From Bryum argenteum (taxonomy: Eukaryota; Streptophyta; Bryopsida; Bryales; Bryaceae), in NCBI GenBank assembly GCA_037043015.1, contig CM073321.1:14195001-14259000 (forward strand): a stretch of 64,000 bases of DNA, in the 5' to 3' direction. Shown one piece after another: positions 36,804 through 47,356 of this stretch. The notes under the pieces are model-generated. The model ran no database searches. It was not told the DNA's origin and worked only from the letters and a program-made list of their open reading frames with translations. A program made the position numbers and the translations under genes. Each line of letters starts with the position of its first letter. Positions within the stretch are counted from its first letter, which is position 1.

Positions 36804-37429
36804 CGGTTTTTCTTGTATTGGCCTTCAGCCGATATAATTTCAATAGTTTTTTTTTGGGTAATTTAGATAGTTTTATTACTTTACATGCACTTTTCAATAT
36901 ATCTTGCTTGGTTTTTTATTATTTATTAATCTGCCATACATTTTGATAGTTATTTTTTTAGTGAAATTATCCATAAGTTCGGAATTTGTCCATAATTAGT
37001 TAAATATCCGTTCCTTGGTTCAGTATCCGTAGTAAGGAATTAGCTCGGCTCAAGCTAAAAATTCTGTTTTCATGTTTTTTGTAGGTCAACCTTGTAGTTC
37101 TTATGATTAAACACATGCTTTATGAATGTGAACGTGATCATCATGAACCTGATTGTCCTGACAATTTAGCTCGAGTCGAGCTAAAATACTAGGTTGTTTC
37201 TGGCAGTTGTCCATGGATTCTGGTAACAGTGAGGTGGGCGTAGCAAAATCATGGGCGTTTTTGCTCGAGTTAAGCTAACCATCTAGATCTTCGATCGTTG
37301 TAACCATGTTAACATCATTATATGCATTAAACTAAATAGCTATAAACTATTAGGCAACGTAAGAACTAAACTTGGTTTATAAATTTAGTTATACTTAGCT
37401 TGACCTGAGTTAAATTCTTTAAGCTTAAT

Positions 37430-40400
37430 TGTCGGATGCCATGTATTCACGTTATCTTCCCTTACACGTTTATTGGTGTAATACCCGTGTTTAGGTGACT
37501 CGTGTATCGTTCCAGGGATTCTGAGAAGTGACCAAGACAAGTAGTGCTTAAAACAACCAAACCCCCAAACGTTTCTAGTACCAACTTATGTTTTAGCCTT
37601 GCATGGTAAGCGTATCCCTTTGCAAGAGGGGATGCACAAAGACTCTTTTCCTTATGTTTACTGTGGCGGAACTTCCACACTTAGACTCTTCTCATGCACC
37701 CACACACTAAGGCACACATTACGTCCTCACAACTAATCCGTCCTATCCGTCCGAACTAGTAGGTCACACAGGCCGTCCTGGTTACCCTATCACACTTACT
37801 ACAATGACAGACTCCAAGAGCTCCGAATCCGGCTAAAAGACGTCCACACGTATTCTAGTCACGTACTGGGCTTGATCCGTCCTCTGAGACTACAGAGGAA
37901 CCCAAGTCCGTGGCAGCTGGAGGTCGGATTGGAACCCGCCCTCACACACTCTACTCCCAGACCCTCCCAGACCGTAAAGTGTTTACCACAGCAGTTTCCC
38001 TCTCTCAGACACCTAGACCAGTTCAAGACACAAGGCACTCAACAATACGCCCAACTCACTTCAACTCCACAGAAACGATCTAACAACGAATCCGGATTCC
38101 TAACTCCCAACTCATAACCCAAACACAGTAGATCGGACTTTCCAATCACTCAACAGAAAAGGAGACATGGAAATCATCACACCGAATATGCGCATAAGAA
38201 GGTTCGATTAACACTCAAGCAAGGAATGTTTTAGGTGGCCAAACTACCACCTATAAGTACTTCTAAGTCAACGACTTAGAAACCTAACTGGATTGCGGCG
38301 CCGGCCTACAAGGCCCACTCCTCAAAAAGCGGCACGCATTCCCAAAAAGAACATACTATACTCGCCTAGGCCGGATCCCAGTCCGACCTCCTAACCCTGG
38401 CCGTCCTCTGACTGCCGACCTCTAATACGTCCTACCTCCTCCTCCGCGAACTAACCCCGTGCTTCGGCCGCTTCAGTGGCGTGGCTGCGATACATCCTGC
38501 CTTCACTCTCTTACCCGCATCCGTTATCACGTACTCGTCCTCGCTAGAGTTGGCGTCGTCCCCGCTCTTCAGCTCGTCTTCTTCGAAGTACTCGAGGCCG
38601 ATGTCGTGAAGCTTCTGGGCTTCAGGAGACTTCTCGTATTCCTCGGCCGTAAGCTTCCTCTTCGCGGTACGAGTGTTCTTGGCCGGAGAATCTGCTGGGA
38701 CGGGTGCGTCTCCCTCCGTCTTCACCTTAGATTTGCCCTTCGTGTCGGTCGGACTGGAGGGTCCAGCATCCGTCCTCTCCATCTTAATCGGATCCGGCCT
38801 CGGAGTCTTGGCCGGGGTAGAAGTGAAGGCCGGCATGACTACCTCCTTCATCTGCTCCCGGACGGCGTCGAGCAACACCTTGACCTTGGCGTTGCTCTTC
38901 TCGACCTTGGTGGCGTACGTCTTCGCTGCCAAGAGGAACTTCCGGAAAGTTTCCGCCTTGAACACCTTCGACTCCAGGATTCCGGCCTCGTACAGGTTGG
39001 CCTTCTGAAGTACTTCGGCCGGGGTCTCACAAATCTCGACGAGCTTCACGACCTGCTCATTCGCCGTGATTACGGCCTACTGTCCGACCAGGAGTTCTTC
39101 CTTCCTTCTTCTAACCGTCTCGCGAAGACGTCTATTCTCCAGGATTAGCTTTGTCACTTGCTTCTCCATCTGCCGGAACTGCTCCTCGTCCGGCTTGGAA
39201 TCCCACTTCTGCTTCACCTCCAGCAGTGTCTGCACTCCAAACTCTTTGCATAGCTGTGCCAGTAGATTCTGGTAAAAGAAGTACTGGCACCTGGCTTTCG
39301 TAAAGTGGTGCCATGCTCGCCTCATGGGATCCGCATGGTTGGCGGACGGACTGAGGGGTGGGGAAAGTCTGGGTTGTTCAGATTCATGGAATTCTCCGAG
39401 TCGGCCGTAACTTCCCCTTCATCCTCAGGCCTCGAAGGCTGTCCTCGCTCGGTCTGAGTTCCGGCCTCGGTCGGGTTCGTAAGAGGGGACGGGGACGGAA
39501 GAATTATTACCTCTGGACCCGTACGCGGTGGGGTTGCCTCGGGAACCGGTTCTTGTGGCGCGTCCGGTTGGACGTCCCCGTCGTCTGATCCGACCTCGTC
39601 CTCCTCCTCGTTGGAGTATACGGCCTTGATGTCCGCGCTCTCCTCCGATTCGAACACTCCATTGTTTTGCGATGACAGCGCAATCTCGTAGTTCGACTCC
39701 TCCTCCTCCGTCAGCACTTCCTCCTTTTTGTACAGATGGTAAAGGAAAGGAGTGATCGGGCTGGGACGGGTTTTACCTACGTTCTCCACGAGCCGAGCGA
39801 CCAGGTCTCGGATGATCATACCCCAGTCGACTTCCCGTTCGCCTCGCAGGGACCGCAGGACGGTGTTGGCGAGCCGGACGGTTATGCGATGCGGCTTCTC
39901 CGCGCGGATAATCGGCGCCAAAAACTTGATGATGGCGCGCTCCCTCGGATCCTTGCAATCTTCCACCGAGTAGCCGTTGTTCTTGTGCGGACTCCTGTGG
40001 AACGCCTTCTTCGCCCATTTATGTTTCCGGCCGCACAACCCTACTCCGCTGTTTACGACCAGGCCGTAAACAGCTCTCCAGTGGTCGGCCGTCCAGGAAG
40101 CCGACTTCCCTATGACCGTTCCTTCGAATTGATTTGGCGCGCCGACCTTGATCTCGCGCACCATCTCCGCGTCGCGCAATCCCCAAGGCGTGTCCAGCAG
40201 GCCGGCGAGTCCCATCTTGTCAAGGTCCTCCGCCAATGACTTCTTCTCGTCTTCATCGATCGGAATGCAGGGGAGTACCAACTTGATCGAGATCTTGAGT
40301 TCCTCCTGCGCCTGAGCGGAAGCGGACGCCGATCCTGCCATGGGAAAGAAGTGCGACAAAAAGTAACAAGTGGCCGGGCTGAGATCGGCCAGTGGGCCGG

Positions 40401-40879
40401 ATCGGAACTAAGGGACGGAAAGCGAAAGACGGAAGGCAGGAGCGCAAGAAGACAAAAGGCGCAGAAAGCGAGGAGGCAGGTGACGACAAGGGCGGACGGG
40501 TCGCCTTTTATAGAGGGAGTCGGAGTTAAGTCCGACCATCATGACTTGGTCCGCCGCCATCATTGCCATCTCCGTACGGAGTCGCCTTCTGGATTTCTCG
40601 CCATTATTAAAGTCTTCGCCTCTCCGTCCTTCAGCCGCCGTAATAACTCCCATTCCGGCCTCTGACAGCACGTCCTAGCCGTACGGCAGCAGAGTACGGA
40701 TTGGCAAATCCGTCCTTATTATCTCAAACTAGATTTTAACTATAACACTTATTTGTAAAAACGTAATTGCCTTATAGTATAGGGCCTAGCACATACTTAG
40801 GTCGGATTCTAGAATCTATACTTATTCTTAATGCGCATTAGAACTTAGTGGCCAAAAATCGAAAAGACAGGGTCCGACA
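37430..40879 (-). mobile_element. 3.45-kb TG...CA element with LTR-type target site, fossil
   Basis: Starts TGTCGGA and ends TCCGACA. It is flanked by the 5-bp direct repeat TTAAT (37425-37429 and 40880-40884), as LTR-type integration leaves. No second LTR copy is seen inside, so it may be a large solo LTR or an unusual non-autonomous gypsy relative. It carries one protein-coding region on the minus strand (38432-40359). It lies within the B-type element. Broken by about two breaks. Confidence 0.65.
38432..40359 (-). other. transposon-protein gene inside the TG...CA element
   Basis: Fossil part. The N-terminal region (KSASWTADHWRAVYGLVV, then VRLANTVLRSLRGEREVDWG, and SPITPFLYHLYKKEE) resembles the post-integrase protein of the Tat-like element at 20262-21254. 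It is followed by acidic and Pro/Ser-rich linkers, a coiled-coil-like block (QMEKQVTKLILENRRLRETV) and a basic C-terminus (KRPKHGVSSRRRR). Function is unknown; plant transposon-protein families of this kind accompany gypsy elements. About two breaks. Confidence 0.55.
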
Positions 40880-41173
40880 TTAATCAACAATTCTAAGTTC
40901 AATAGGAACTTAATATTGCATCCAACATCCATCCTCTGATCGGTGTTTTGGTTGAGTTACATGGTCATTTAGCTTGACTCGAGCTAAAGATCCTGCTTGC
41001 AAACATAAACATGTTCTCGAGACTTATCACACACGATTTGGTTGTAAAGTACTTCACGTAAAGGATCCGGGTCTGGTCTTGAATAGGTTAATTAGCTTGA
41101 CCCGAGCTAAGTGGCCGCCCTTCTTTCTTTAGTTAGCGCAGACACTAACTATTATAGTTGGTGAATTGCAGAC

Positions 41174-42554
41174 ATGGCTCGCATTAGGAGAACCTCTAGA
41201 ATCATTCCCGCTCTTGCAATCTAAGAGGGAGATTCCGCTATAGAGAGTCAGGATGAATGTCATGATACTGAGGTATAAATACTTCAACAAAGCCCCCTTT
41301 GTTTCTTTCTATTTCAAAAATCGAATCCATAACATGCGTGCATTACAATTTAGCTTGGATCGAGCTAAATCTTTTGGTTTCCTGTTTCTTCAGGTCATGT
41401 TTGACACCAAAGTTACTGAGGGCTATCTAATGCCCTCAATCCTGGAGCCATCCAATGTCCTTGCTTCTGCTGCCAAGGACGTTAAGCAATTTGGAATGTT
41501 GTCGGCTCCGAAGCCGCATTCCATTATCGTAGTCCATCTACCCCAAGGAGAAGTCTACTATTTTCCACCTTTTCCAGCAGTCTGGAAATAATCCCGCGTA
41601 TCTCCCTATCTACAACGAGACATTCATCTCGTTTGTCAACTACAAAGAATCACACTTTCTGATCACGCTTCAAGCGACCTCATCCCTGGTTTCGTGTTCA
41701 CTATCGTGTTTCCTGCAAATGAAGTGCGATACTCGCACAAGAATATCAGAGCTTATTTGATTGGGACTACGGAGACGAGTCTCGTAGACAACATTGTCTT
41801 GAACCTACTCAATCTAAGCTCTTCCAAGAAATCTGTCCAAACCTACCAGCAGTATACCTCAAAAATCAGGAGTGCCTTGTCTAATCACAAAGCAAGCAAG
41901 GTCAAGGGAAAGGCTCTTGCGCAAAGGGTTCCTGTGGCTGCTTAGGATGAGGGTACCGGGTCAGGGACAACTTGATCGGGTATGGCCTCACTTAAAGCAA
42001 CTTCTACGACGACCAGGAAACGCCCCAACTCGAACCCCTCTTCTTCAGGTGCTAATAAGAAGAGAAAGAAATACGAGAGTAATCTAGGAGGCAGTACAAT
42101 TACTTATTTGAATCCTACTATGAAGCATGGCACTTTCGAGAAGGATATCGACTATGTTCCAACAAGTAAGACTCTCAAGAATTTCCGGGAGAAGTGCGAG
42201 CCGTATTACGTTCTTTGCAAGGAGTCAAATCTTGTCCTTGTATCATACAATCTCCTTGAGCCCGCCAAAGCGCAATACATCGTCTGGGAGCTGGAGCCCG
42301 TTGGAATTGTGCATTACAAGAATATCTTGACAAATGCAATCGGCATGAACTCCAGGCAGACCATCATCATCATGCACATGATCGCTCACGATCCTCAGAG
42401 ATGGGACTGGGCAGTACTACTCGCGTCCAAGTGCAAATTCCGTGTCATCGATGGGCAGCATCATGTTCAAGCCGCATAGGAGCTGATCAGAGGTGCGAGA
42501 ATCGCACCGGAGAAGATCACCTCCTTGAAGACTTGGTAGACACTGGTTGTTTGG
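41174..42554 (+). pseudogene. ParB/DGQHR-like gene of the B-type element, truncated
   Basis: Exon 1 runs 41174-41272 (MARIRRTSRIIPAL). The 121-bp intron 41273-41393 (GTATAA...TTCAG) holds one palindrome B. Exon 2 continues to the gypsy relic at 42555, which removes the 3' part. Exon 2 has a Lys/Arg-rich NLS-like run (ANKKRKKYE) and then CKFRVIDGQHHVQAA, close to the DGQHR signature and similar in place to GGQHTVTAC of the element A protein. The frame carries several stops, nearly all one C-to-T step from CAA, CAG or CGA, and a possible frame slip near 41580-41680. It is probably the B-type counterpart of the gene at 26028-30404. Confidence 0.55.
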
Positions 42555-43575
42555 TGTTACCTGCCAGATCACCACGAAAACCACGACTGGCGACCAGAGC
42601 TGCGGATTACAGTCAAGGAAGCACTGCACTACAGATAGGGTTTATTACAATATTAAATGAGGATAGATTATAGGGTTCAATACTTTTCCATGTTAGAGGC
42701 GCAATATTGTAATTGATACTAGAGTACTTTGCTTTGCTATTATTGGTTTGTTTGGCTCTGTACTTCACAAGCATAACACGGATTGTCATTTTCTCTTGTA
42801 TTTTTCCTATACTCTGTGTCTATCTTTTTGTCCTTCCTCCGAGCCTGAAACGACAGATCTTGTTTATTTTGTCTCCTCCACGCTGGTACGTAAATACCAT
42901 ATGTCTTTGCAAGCACCGCCATGGACGTGGTATTGTAGCAAAGAGGTGCATTGCGGATAATTACTGTATTTCTCTTCGCCTTTCCCACGACCCTGTTCTG
43001 TACCTCGAGCATCACCATATGCTAATCTGGCTTAAATTTTGGCGACCATGCTGAGAATGGTATGCTGAGGTGAACAAGGAACCGTAGAAAGAATATCTCT
43101 CATAATCCACAAGCAAAATGCCCCCGGATAAGGCTACGGAAAATGCAGCAGAATGAATGAAACAGCAAATGACAAATGTGGCTGTAAAGAATGATGCAAC
43201 AAATGCTAAGTTGGAGTTGCTCAGAATTCAGTATCAGAACCTCCAAGGCTATGAACAACCTGAGGTGATTGCTTCCACGCCACATACCGCAGGCAGACTT
43301 GTAGACGCTATAAGATCTACCACAATACCTCTGGAGCATCACACGGCGACCACATCAGATACCTCAGGATTACCAGCACCGTCACCAACAGTAGCGCCCA
43401 TAATGGCACCTACTGTGACTCACGTCCCCGGAGACCTCAAGGTTCATACCAAGTTACCTAAGATACCATATCCCGTCTTTGGCAAGTCTGGTGACCCTGA
43501 CTGGCACGTCAGACGCTTTGCGCTTATTGCCCGGACGAATGGTATTGTTAACACGGACGTTGCTACCGTGTGAGC
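42555..43575 (+). mobile_element. relic of a Tat-like gypsy element (LTR and start of gag)
   Basis: Fossil. 42555-43037 resembles a diverged LTR of the 13591 family (TGTTACCTGCC start). It is followed by TTTTGGCGACCATGCTGAGAATGG, the same primer-binding context, and by gag-like coding (MPPDKAT, then KLPKIPYPVFGKSGDPDWHV) up to about 43575, where similarity stops. The rest of the element and the other LTR are absent. Older than the 13591 copy; broken by truncation plus a few other breaks. Confidence 0.7.
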
Positions 43576-44021
43576 ATTGAGCGGTGAGCGGTAAGATTTC
43601 TGAATTTTTAGGGCTGCCTTTGTATTTTTAGTAAAAAATTTCCAAAAATAGTCTAATATTTTTATTAGGAAATAATTTCCGAATATTCTCATAAATATTC
43701 AAATATTCAAGACTTATTACCGTGGATTTAGTGACCCAAACCCGTGGAAAATTGGAAATAAGGCTTACATTCTCTGAATCTGGTCGAACTTGAGCTACAA
43801 AACTCGACAGTAAATTACAATTTGTAAATGTCAAGAGGTTTCTAAGGTAATATTCCTAAGTGATTAGTACTCTAAGTTAGACAAATTGGCAAGGCTTGAT
43901 GTACATGTAGGTACTGGTATAATTATTTTTAATAAGTTGTGAAAAAATATCACATACGTTGTGGAGCATCCATTCATAGGACTAACATAGAGCGTAGGTA
44001 GATGAGGAGATTTAAGGCATT
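43576..44021. other. AT-rich spacer at the left edge of region D2
   Basis: No gene or clear repeat seen; T/A-rich with ATATTC runs. Confidence 0.35.
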
Positions 44022-45472
44022 CTAGTCTGTAGCATGGTCTAGGATTCCTCCCTCTAGAATCTTCTTCACCTCGTTGAAACTAAAAATGGCCGTGTGGATG
44101 AAGTGGTCAGCATCCGCATCAAATTTGCAAACCAATACCCTGATGAAGTATAGGTGCTTGCACGGCCGGTATGGATCTCTCCGTCCTAACGCAGATATTG
44201 TTTTCTTGAATGTTGGGCATGAGCAATCCGGGAATTTACTAATTGAAAGTCTATAAACTGCATCCGAATCCGACTCCAAGTCTTCGATACACCCAAAACC
44301 AGGCTGCGGGATCATGGTCACATTCAGAATTTTGGCCTGCATTGAGGTGGCAGACTCAATATTCTTCATGTGCTTTGAAGTCATAGCTGGAATGTGTTTC
44401 ATGTTCTTCGATCTTCTTGACCTAGGGAACACGTCCGGCTTGTCCGGGACTGGAATATGCGACAAGTCTCTTGGTGGGGCAACATTATTGAAAGTGCGGT
44501 TTATAGGAAGCTGTTCTTTTTGTAGAAGTCGAAAACCCGCATTCTCTAATGCCTCCATTTCATCATGTGTAAGGTTAGTCCCTATCTTAGCACGCCATAT
44601 TGAAGGAACAGGGGGTCTTTCCTGGCTTAGAGTGAATGGCTCAATTCACTTGCGACGATGACCCTTCACACACCTGTCAATATCATCCGGACAAAAAAAG
44701 AACTGATCAGTTTTTTTTGGACCTTCTTGAGGGCGCTGCCATACTCCGACGTAAGTTGGAGCTGGGGTCGCCTTCCCCTTCTGAGTAATTCGTGAGTCAC
44801 ATCTATTTTTACTCTTTCGCATGATACCCCAACAAGCCTTTGCAGAATTCTCCCGCAAATGGGCAATGTGCCAAAACCTCTCGTCTACTTTAGTCTCCTG
44901 AACAACGGTCACACGTTCAATACTAGGTCCAGCAAAAGTGGATGGTAATGTCGGTGGCTCCTCAACTTCATCCTCTTCACGGATAGTACTCAGATTTTCA
45001 ACACAGGCTCGGGTAACCCTTCTCCCGATTTGAGGACGTGAGTAGCTCACGGTGTCAGGTCTGTGCGTTTCATCATCAGCTCCAATTGGAACATCAGCCT
45101 TACGTTTCTTGGATCCAAACACCTCGCCCCCCCTTAAGGTGGGCGTCGCGAGTACAAATCTTTTCAGCTCCTGGATAGTCAAAAACTGCCTTTGTGAGGC
45201 GTGATGGATCGCCGGTTTGTTGAGCTTTATGGACAACACGAGGTAATAGTTCTTCGGATGTTGGTCCACTACCACCCTTGCCACCTCCGTTGAAGTCGTG
45301 TTAACCTACAACTTGTAGGAATGCACGAACATAATCATCAACAGCTGCAACGTACAAGTCTCCACCCTTGTTGCCGGACGCTTGCAACCATTTGTTATGG
45401 ATAGATTCCACAAGGTTACATGAAGGCATCTCCGCTAGCTCCTCTGTAGAATATTTATTTTCCTGCAAGGTG
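44022..45472 (-). pseudogene. SWIM-finger protein, MULE-transposase-like C-terminal part, decayed
   Basis: Begins at an acceptor (CTTGCAG) at 45473 and ends at the stop at 44022. The first block, CNLVESIHNKWLQASGNKGG, resembles the region after the catalytic core in Mutator-like transposases. A basic linker (SKKRKA) and a Cys-containing block (RFWHIAHLRENSAKACWG) follow. Near the end is a SWIM-type zinc finger, CSC...CKH (about 44150-44240), which in MULE transposases binds DNA. One in-frame stop (TGA where CGA fits) and one frame slip are present. Upstream exons with a catalytic core were not found, so it may be a captured or truncated piece. The SWIM call is fairly firm; the MULE link is inference. 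Confidence 0.5.
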
Positions 45473-45527
45473 CAAAGACATTTGACTTAGTAATAAAAGA
45501 AGTTGATCACAATATCTAGAGCGGATT

Positions 45528-45549
45528 AAACTTGCGGCACCGCAAGTTT
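45528..45549. repeat. 22-bp perfect palindrome
   Basis: AAACTTGCGG, CA, CCGCAAGTTT: two 10-bp arms around two bases. It is a single copy and unrelated to palindromes A, B and D. It lies just upstream of the last exon of the SWIM gene, probably in an intron. Confidence 0.85.
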
Positions 45550-45976
45550 GATCTAAAAATAATTTTGGTTCTAATTTTAAACAATTTCAAATAGTTGTTA
45601 ATGTAAACATTTTAAAAAGTAGAATGTTCTATAATAAAAAAGTAAATATTTTTTACGGATTTATTAGACATAAAAGCACGTGTACATAATTGCTACAGTG
45701 ACTGCGGACTCACGAGTTCCATGAAGCCACCCCACTGCCTGTATCGGAAGTGCTAGGATGCAAGCCAATGTTCGAGGTGACCTAATCCAACTTCGGAGGT
45801 GACCTGCGCCAACGCCTACCACGCTCGGATCGCCGAATATCTTGTCTCCGCATTAGCCATGGTGCGTGCATCTTTGTATTGCTTACAAAGATGTTGATGT
45901 TGATCCTGCAGCTCGTGCACGATGTATTGTTTGGTGTGTCTCTTGAGGGATTGCGTCCAATGGAAGTAGTAAGTCC

Positions 45977-46612
45977 CACTATAAGAAAACCCTGTTTTTC
46001 TTCATGTCTAAAACTGATGTGTGTGATGTCTAAATCTAACTCGTTAACATCAAGCAGGTGGATGTCGCACATTTTAACATCCAAGACATCAAGTTAAACA
46101 TCAAAGACATCAAGTTAGACATCTAAAATTATCTAAAGACATCATGGTTAAATGGTAACTCTGGGAGGGTAATACGTGTGTCTCGTAGGTGACACATCTG
46201 CGCCATGTGTACAAGGAGTGCCACATGGCAATGAATTACATTTTGATGTGAACTTTTTGATGCTCACGTGGAATGTGATGTGGCGGCTCCAAAATCTTAC
46301 AAGGACCCGGGAAAATCCGAGGTTGCACCCGGGAAATCTGATGTGGCACCCTGGAAATCCGACGTGGCACCCGGGAAATCTGACGTGGCACCCGAGAAAT
46401 CCGACGTGGAACCCGGGAAAATGACGTGGCATGCCATGTCAGTAACGTATTGGGGGGTTTTAGGGTCAAATGACGTTGCTGTTAGACATCACTTTAGACA
46501 TCAATGTCTCGTGCTTGATGTCCTCAGTCGGAAGGAGGATGTCAAGATGGATGTCTCCAGTGCCTAGGACGATGTCAAGATGGATGTCTCTATTAGGGTT
46601 GTCTTATTAGAC
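45977..46612. mobile_element. non-autonomous CACTA-like element
   Basis: Left end CACTATAAGAAAACCCT is nearly the plant En/Spm consensus; the right end, inverted, reads TCTAATAAGACAACCCT. Subterminal short repeats follow CACTA style: GACATC-type motifs (46083-46140) on the left and mainly GATGTC-type on the right (46530-46590). The middle (46310-46440) is a tandem array of a 21-22-bp unit, GACGTGGCACCCGGGAAATC. No transposase. The right border and target duplication are not sharply defined. Confidence 0.6.
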
Positions 46613-46804
46613 ACACTTTTCGGAATGTCTGACTGAATTGTTCGTATTCGACATGTCTGTCTGACGTCCAACTTGACGGGGATGTCGGATAACCAGAAAT
46701 TGCATAGTAAAAACTTGTTGAGGGTTTCCGAGATTGACATTGTTGAGGGTTTCCGACTATTTTCATACGAGGCGTGGGGTTGATAATGACGTGGAAAATG
46801 GAAT

Positions 46805-47300
46805 ATTAGTTACAGTAGGCGACCGCGGGTGGGCGAGCTCGGGTAGGCGACCGACGGTGGCCCTGTGCGAACGACGGTCGCCTATAGCGATTGCCGATCG
46901 CCCTAGGTAACCGCGCGTAGGCGACCGGCGGTCCAGGGAGATCGGCGGTCGCCTTGGCCACCGCGCCTAGGCGACCGCCGGTCTCCTTAGAGCGAGCGAC
47001 GATCGCCCAGGGCGATAGACGCTCACGGGAGGGAGACCGGCAGTCGACCTGCCCACCGCACCTAGGCAACCGCCGGTCTGCTTAGAGCGAGCGACAATCG
47101 CCTAGGGCGATAGACGCTCCCTCGAGGGAGATCGGCGGTCGACCTGCCCACCACGTCTAGGCAACCGCTAGTCTGCCTAGAGCGAGCGACGATCGCCCAG
47201 GGCGAGAGACGCTCGCTCAAGGGAGACCGGCGGTCGACCTGCCCACCTCACCTAGGAGACCCCTCGTCTGCCTAGAGCGAGCGACGATCGCCCAGGGCCC
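46805..47300. repeat. tandem array containing palindrome D (AGGCGACCGNCGGTCGCCT)
   Basis: Four to five imperfect units of about 85-105 bp. Each has a GCGACCGCCGGTCT-type and a GACCGGCGGTCGAC-type palindrome, plus GAGCGAGCGACGATCGCCCAG. The near-perfect 9-N-9 design (for example around 46911 and 46970) matches the design of palindromes A and B with a different sequence. Confidence 0.75.
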
Positions 47301-47356
47301 GCCAAGAAATAGGGAACCTCATATTTAAAAATAAGGTTACAACCGTATATCAAATG

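Larger units (their letters stand above)
13167..36834. repeat. palindrome family A: TATCGGCTGNCAGCCGATA, about 42 copies
   Basis: Starts seen: 13167, 13288, 13479, 24144, 24192, 24586, 25575, 25604, 25758, 25853, 26298, 26488, 26840, 26920, 28336, 28374, 28967, 29959, 30076, 30105, 30216, 30274, 30589, 30888, 31441, 31473, 31550, 31650, 32012, 32364, 33645, 33763, 33822, 35895, 35971, 36034, 36221, 36349, 36483, 36656 and 36816. Perfect copies have 9-bp arms around one base (C or G). Some extend outward: 25 bp at 28964-28988, 27 bp at 25600-25626. Most lie in introns or spacers, four lie in coding stretches, and none lie in the inserted gypsy element. Confidence 0.93.
12965..36985. mobile_element. 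large element A, transposase and ParB/DGQHR-like genes, with 19-bp palindromes
   Basis: The borders are inferred: palindrome A occurs only from 13167 to 36834, and the inverted sequences 12941-12964 and 36986-37009 flank the interval. Without the gypsy insertion (13591-23474) it is about 14 kb. Gene order is FCP1-like 2 (-), FCP1-like 1 (-), ParB/DGQHR-like (-), a divergent promoter region of 1.3 kb, then DUF7869-type transposase (+). All four genes use GT-AG introns or look spliced. No capsid, polymerase or protease gene is seen, so it is not a Polinton. True terminal inverted repeats and a target duplication could not be settled by eye. Several in-frame stops show the copy is decayed. Confidence 0.55.
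37040..41368. repeat. palindrome family B: TTAGCTCGANTCGAGCTAA, right set
   Basis: Copies start at 37040, 37166 (perfect), 37260, 37395, 40969, 41092 and 41350; all are 19 bp and the others carry one to three mismatches. None lie in the 37430-40879 insert. The copy at 41350 is inside the intron 41273-41393, and that at 41092 lies just upstream of the first exon. Confidence 0.88.
36986..42554 (+). mobile_element. B-type element, partial, interrupted
   Basis: Defined by palindrome B in the flank (37040-37413 and 40969-41110) and in an intron (41350), and by a ParB/DGQHR-like gene. The left end, 36986-37009, is the inverted counterpart of 12941-12964. A 3.45-kb element splits it at 37430-40879 and a gypsy relic cuts it at 42555. 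About 2.1 kb of B sequence remains. A matching fragment lies at 7900-7995. No transposase gene of B is visible. Confidence 0.5.

Noticed and set aside
13167-36834. Palindromes as transcription terminators or tRNA-like hairpins
   Set aside because: Arms separated by one base cannot form a normal hairpin loop without losing pairs; no T-tract follows; placement in introns fits protein-binding sites better.
12965-36985. Element A as a Polinton or integrated virus
   Set aside because: No capsid, DNA polymerase B, packaging ATPase or protease gene is seen; the gene set fits a DNA transposon.
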